Shown: positions 60,621 through 64,000 of the stretch, piece by piece | Layout: each line of letters starts with the position of its first letter | How positions within the stretch are numbered: position 1 is the first letter of the stretch | DNA from: Nymphaea colorata | Lineage: Eukaryota > Streptophyta > Magnoliopsida > Nymphaeales > Nymphaeaceae | Length of the DNA stretch: 64,000 nucleotides | Assembly (NCBI RefSeq): GCF_008831285.2 | Contig: NC_045139.1 | Span: forward strand, 32,585,706-32,649,705 | Reading direction: 5' to 3' | The notes under the pieces: generated by a model | Told to the model about the DNA's origin: nothing | What the model saw: only the letters and a program-made list of their open reading frames with translations | Database searches by the model: none | Position numbers and translations under genes: made by a program

Positions 60621-63401
60621 ATGGCGTCCTACTCCCCTCTCAGGCCTTTGCCGGAAGAAGGAAGGCGGGAGATCGAGGAGACGGCCGGCCCTGCCTCCGC
60701 GCCGGCCACATCCCCTTCCTCCGCCGCTCGAGAACGCCTCGCGTCGCTCGACGTCTTCCGTGGCCTCACCGTTGCTGTACATCTCTCTCTCTCTCTCTCT
60801 CTCCCCTCTCTCTTTCTCTCACGTGGCAGAGGAATTGGCAATTGCACCATGGAAGCCAAGAAAAATCCATTGATGTGACTTATTTTTACGTGTTTCCTTC
60901 TATTTTAGTTTGGTTGGTACTTTATAGATATGTGAGAGAGAAAATTGCAGCTTCTCGGATCGCAGCTCTCCTCTGAATCTCTGATTGATCTTACTAATAT
61001 ACTTTCGTCCTCAATCTGCCACCATTTTTCTTAGGTCTATTTAACTTAAATTGATCATTGTGTAACTTATTTCTGATACATTAATCGGTTATTCAACTGG
61101 ATTCTGGGCCACAATCCACTTTTAGGGGATTCGTGAAAATCATGCATAGGAGCTTGTATGGTCCATTAGAGCTCTTGTCCCCAAACCCATTTACGCTCAA
61201 CACCAAGTAGAGTTTGATACTATTTGGTACTGGGGCTAATATTTGTTTCTGAATGGTGTCATGCCAAGATCACATTTCCAAATGCTGCTAGTTCCATTAT
61301 TTCTTTTTTCTTGTTTATAGTGTATTCTGTTCATCGGTATTTTCCCACACTAATGGTGCAACTTTATGTGGGTTTCAGCTTATGATATTTGTTGATGATG
61401 CTGGTGCGGTACTCCCATCTATTGCTCATTCTCCATGGAATGGTGTACGATTGGCAGATTTTGTGATGCCTTTCTTCCTCTTCATAGTTGGTGTTTCTCT
61501 TGCGCTTGTCTATAAGGTAGAACTGGATACCTTGCAACCTTCGTCTACTTTCTCGTCTGTAAGTTGCATCGTCGTGTCACCTTGTTGGTTTTCCAAGGAG
61601 ACAAATGGGATAGGTGATTTCTAAAGGCCAGTAGAGTTGGGTTGATTTACTGTTCCGGTCTGACATGGTTCTGGATTTGATTTATTTGATCCAGACAGCG
61701 GAATGCATGTGAACGCATTCCAAGTCTGTCAAATCCAGCATTCTAGTGCTGAAGAATGGATGCTTGGGTCCTTGCAGAACAATGTAACATACTATCCCCT
61801 TATCCCCTCTTCACCATATGTGTTTCCCTCAGAAACTGTGACTTTAATCATGGATCATGTGTGTTCAATTCCAAGGGTAGTTGGTTGATCAGATATTAAT
61901 AGGCGACACTTTCATGCTTAAATGGTTAAGCTAAGAAGCACAAGTTGATCTATGTAATCTTACATATTGAGCAAGCAAACTTGGCTAGAGAATATTAACA
62001 TATTTGAATTATGAGGCACCTTAAGAACCTTCTGGACCTAATGCATTTTGCAGGATATAATTTTATACAAATGTAAATGTAAATATAAACACACACATGT
62101 GAGGGGAGACTCAGTTCCTGACAGCTCCAAGTCAGACAACCAGAACAAATTTCTTTCTCTCTCTCTTTTCAATAAATTATCAACAATGAGCAGTTAATAG
62201 AGAAAGAGGGAGATAGAGGAAGTTGTTCTAGTTGTCCCAACGTTGGATTGTCATTATTTATTCTCTCTATATACGAGCATATATTCAAGTGTTTATGTAT
62301 CATTGATGTATTCAATATTATAGTGGCTTCCAACGCGTTCTCTTGTTGTTCAGAAGAGAAAACTTGTATGCAGTCATTTTATTGCTAGGCCTCTAGGTGT
62401 TTGATGTAGAATAAATGTTTAAATTTGAAGGAAAAGCTACGTATGCAGTCATTTTTATTGCTAAGCCTCTGGGTATTGATGTAGAATTTACAAATGCTGA
62501 TTAATAAAATAACAATGAACAGATGATCTCAATAAGCATGTGCATGCCTGTATATAACAGTAATAGGTGGCTCTTTGAGTGATGAGAAGGAGGTCGAGTT
62601 TGTCTTCAATTGAAAAAAAATAAAAAACAGCAGATACAAGTTACATGTTTCTGGCATTATGTTTTTGCCTTTCAAATATGCAGAGAATATCCAATCCACA
62701 CATTGCAACCTGTAAGGCAACTTTGAGATCAGCAAAGCTCTTCTTTATTGGCATCTTTCTCCAAGGTAATAATTTAAAAAGTTTAAACATAGCATGTATC
62801 AGTATTCTGTCGCGTTGTTTATCATTGTTTTGGGACATCTGTTATGTCTTATTCACTTTTTAGATATGTTATGTAAATTTTCAACTTTTAGTTATTTATC
62901 TCTGTTACTATCTTTCACAGTGAGAAATTTACTGCCCATAATTGAGCAACTGAAAAATGATTTGCTGCTGATTTAATGGGAACTCTGTCTGAGATGTTAA
63001 TGAACGGCACAATTATGGTCAGATGTGAAATTTTGTATTTGTTTCAATGGAATTTATACCACAATGCCTTTAAATTTGGCCCATCAGAAGAGGAAAAATG
63101 GACACTGAAAACCTAAAGAAAGTGAAATCTTACTTGTTTTCTGCTTGATGTTGCAAAAACATTATTCTGAGATATTGTCAGCAATTTTGCTGATACATCT
63201 GTTGATGGGATTTCTTTGACATGGTTTTGTTTCAAACTTCAACAACGTTCTGGTTAAAGCCTATAAAAATCATTTCATTATCCATTATGATGAAGGAATG
63301 CACTCACATTTAGTTGAGTTTCAGGTGGTTATTTCCATGGAGTAAATAATTTGACATTTGGTGTTGATATTGAGAAGATTCGTTGGCTAGGTATTCTTCA
63401 G
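60621..63401 (+). CDS. HGSNAT-like acyltransferase (DUF5009/DUF1624 type), 5' part
   Basis: Four exons are in the window: 60621-60776, 61379-61516, 62684-62765 and 63325-63401. They join in phase to 151 residues and end in phase 0 at a donor (CAG then gtataa). Further exons lie beyond the right edge. After a Pro/Ala/Glu-rich cytosolic N terminus come ERLASLDVFRGLTVALMIFV, HSPWNGVRLADFVMPFFLFI, VGVSLALVYK, RSAKLFFIGIFLQGGYFHG and VDIEKIRWLGILQ. These are the conserved first helices of heparan-alpha-glucosaminide N-acetyltransferase relatives. His69, in the loop before PWNG, aligns with the loop carrying the catalytic histidine of human HGSNAT. The human enzyme passes acetyl from cytosolic acetyl-CoA across the lysosomal membrane; the plant substrate is not known. 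The expected next block (QRIS...) is not found before 64,000. Confidence 0.9.
60777..60808. repeat. (CT)n at the start of intron 1
   Basis: A CT run directly after the exon 1 donor of the HGSNAT-like gene. Serine/leucine-rich frames read through it are artefacts. Confidence 0.85.
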
Positions 63402-64000
63402 GTATAAATGTTTTCTGCTAATTCTTTCATTTTAGGCAAGGCCATTAAATTGCATTATTCCACAGGTATACTTTAATTCGTATGGTGGGTTTTTGCTGTG
63501 TTGCAACCTTACTAGGAGGATCATGCACTTTTTGTTGTTTTTTTTCCCATGAATTGTATATTCTCTTCATTGGTGCAGATCTGACAAGGGTAGACCATCA
63601 GAAAGTACATTTATACTCAGCACAGGATGCATGTAGTTTGTAATGCGATCTTTCGAACTTACAAACTCAACCTTTGATGTCAGTCACTCCTGGAGGCGGT
63701 TCCATGTGGTCTTCCTCCTCAAATTTCCATGGAATACTTTAATGACACCCTGCGGCTATAGTTCCAATAGTTGATACTTGCGGCCTCCTCAAGCACCTCT
63801 AGCTGTTTAGTAACTTTAGTTAGACAACCTTTCAGACGTTCTGGCAGAAAAGATCTTCCAGTACCAAAAGATCTCCCAGTAGCACTAGATGAGATATGAA
63901 TGCTTGAGTATATAGCTGCATCATGCAGCTGCCCTATATATTTTTGGCATTTGTCTCGTGAAGAACTACTCGTTAGTTTTCCAGAATGTGTTTGTTATTT
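63402..64000 (+). other. Intron 4 of the HGSNAT-like gene, cut by the window edge
   Basis: Starts with a donor (gtataa). No further exon of the family is visible before the end of the window. Confidence 0.7.

Noticed and set aside
60599-60976. Overlapping + ORFs at the HGSNAT-like start
   Set aside because: Alternative frames through exon 1 and the CT-rich intron; only the frame from 60621 gives the conserved family sequence and a phase-matched donor.
1-64000. CRISPR arrays, bacterial operons, ribosome-binding sites
   Set aside because: The sequence is plant nuclear DNA; no regularly spaced repeats or prokaryotic gene organisation are present.

Overview
The window is nuclear DNA from a flowering plant. 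The evidence is long AT-rich introns, five multi-exon genes from plant-conserved families with canonical splice sites, a tRNA-iMet-primed LTR, chromovirus-type Ty3/gypsy remains, a LINE fossil and many microsatellites. The species cannot be told from the sequence.

Layout. (1) 1-14,870: a large, decayed inverted duplication. The same Ty3/gypsy chromovirus remains lie on the + strand at about 1-3,660 and on the - strand at about 9,355-14,870. They flank a 5.7 kb non-retroelement spacer, which carries a five-exon, phase-consistent coding chain that I cannot identify (- strand, 7,436-5,904). (2) 14,870-23,640: gene-poor DNA with one well-formed LTR plus primer-binding site (20,771-21,499), simple repeats and some exon-like islands of uncertain status. 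(3) 23,746-29,926 (+): a complete six-exon mitochondrial MscS-like channel gene of MSL1 type. (4) 32,115-38,083 and 40,010-45,174 (+): two intact tandem paralogues of a DUF819 membrane protein. All six coding-exon lengths are identical (449 aa each), and both share an unusual GC-AG fifth intron. (5) 47,899-57,560 (-): a complete 13-exon WD40 gene of the EIPR1/TSSC1 family (352 aa), convergent with the second DUF819 copy. (6) 57,561-60,620: intergenic DNA with a LINE zinc-finger fossil. (7) 60,621 to the right edge (+): the first four coding exons of a plant HGSNAT-like acyltransferase, cut by the window end.

How it fits together. The DUF819 pair arose by tandem segmental duplication. Introns align between copies, a G-box lies at a similar place upstream of both, and DNA matching the 3' flank of the WD40 gene is found downstream of copy 1 as well as copy 2. 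So the duplicated unit reached the tail of the neighbouring gene. The intact genes look like ordinary housekeeping or organellar functions with no operon-like relation. The unusual part is the left 16 kb: opposed retroelement arms around an unrecognised gene, plus many fresh-looking 13-50 bp direct tandem duplications, several present in one arm only.
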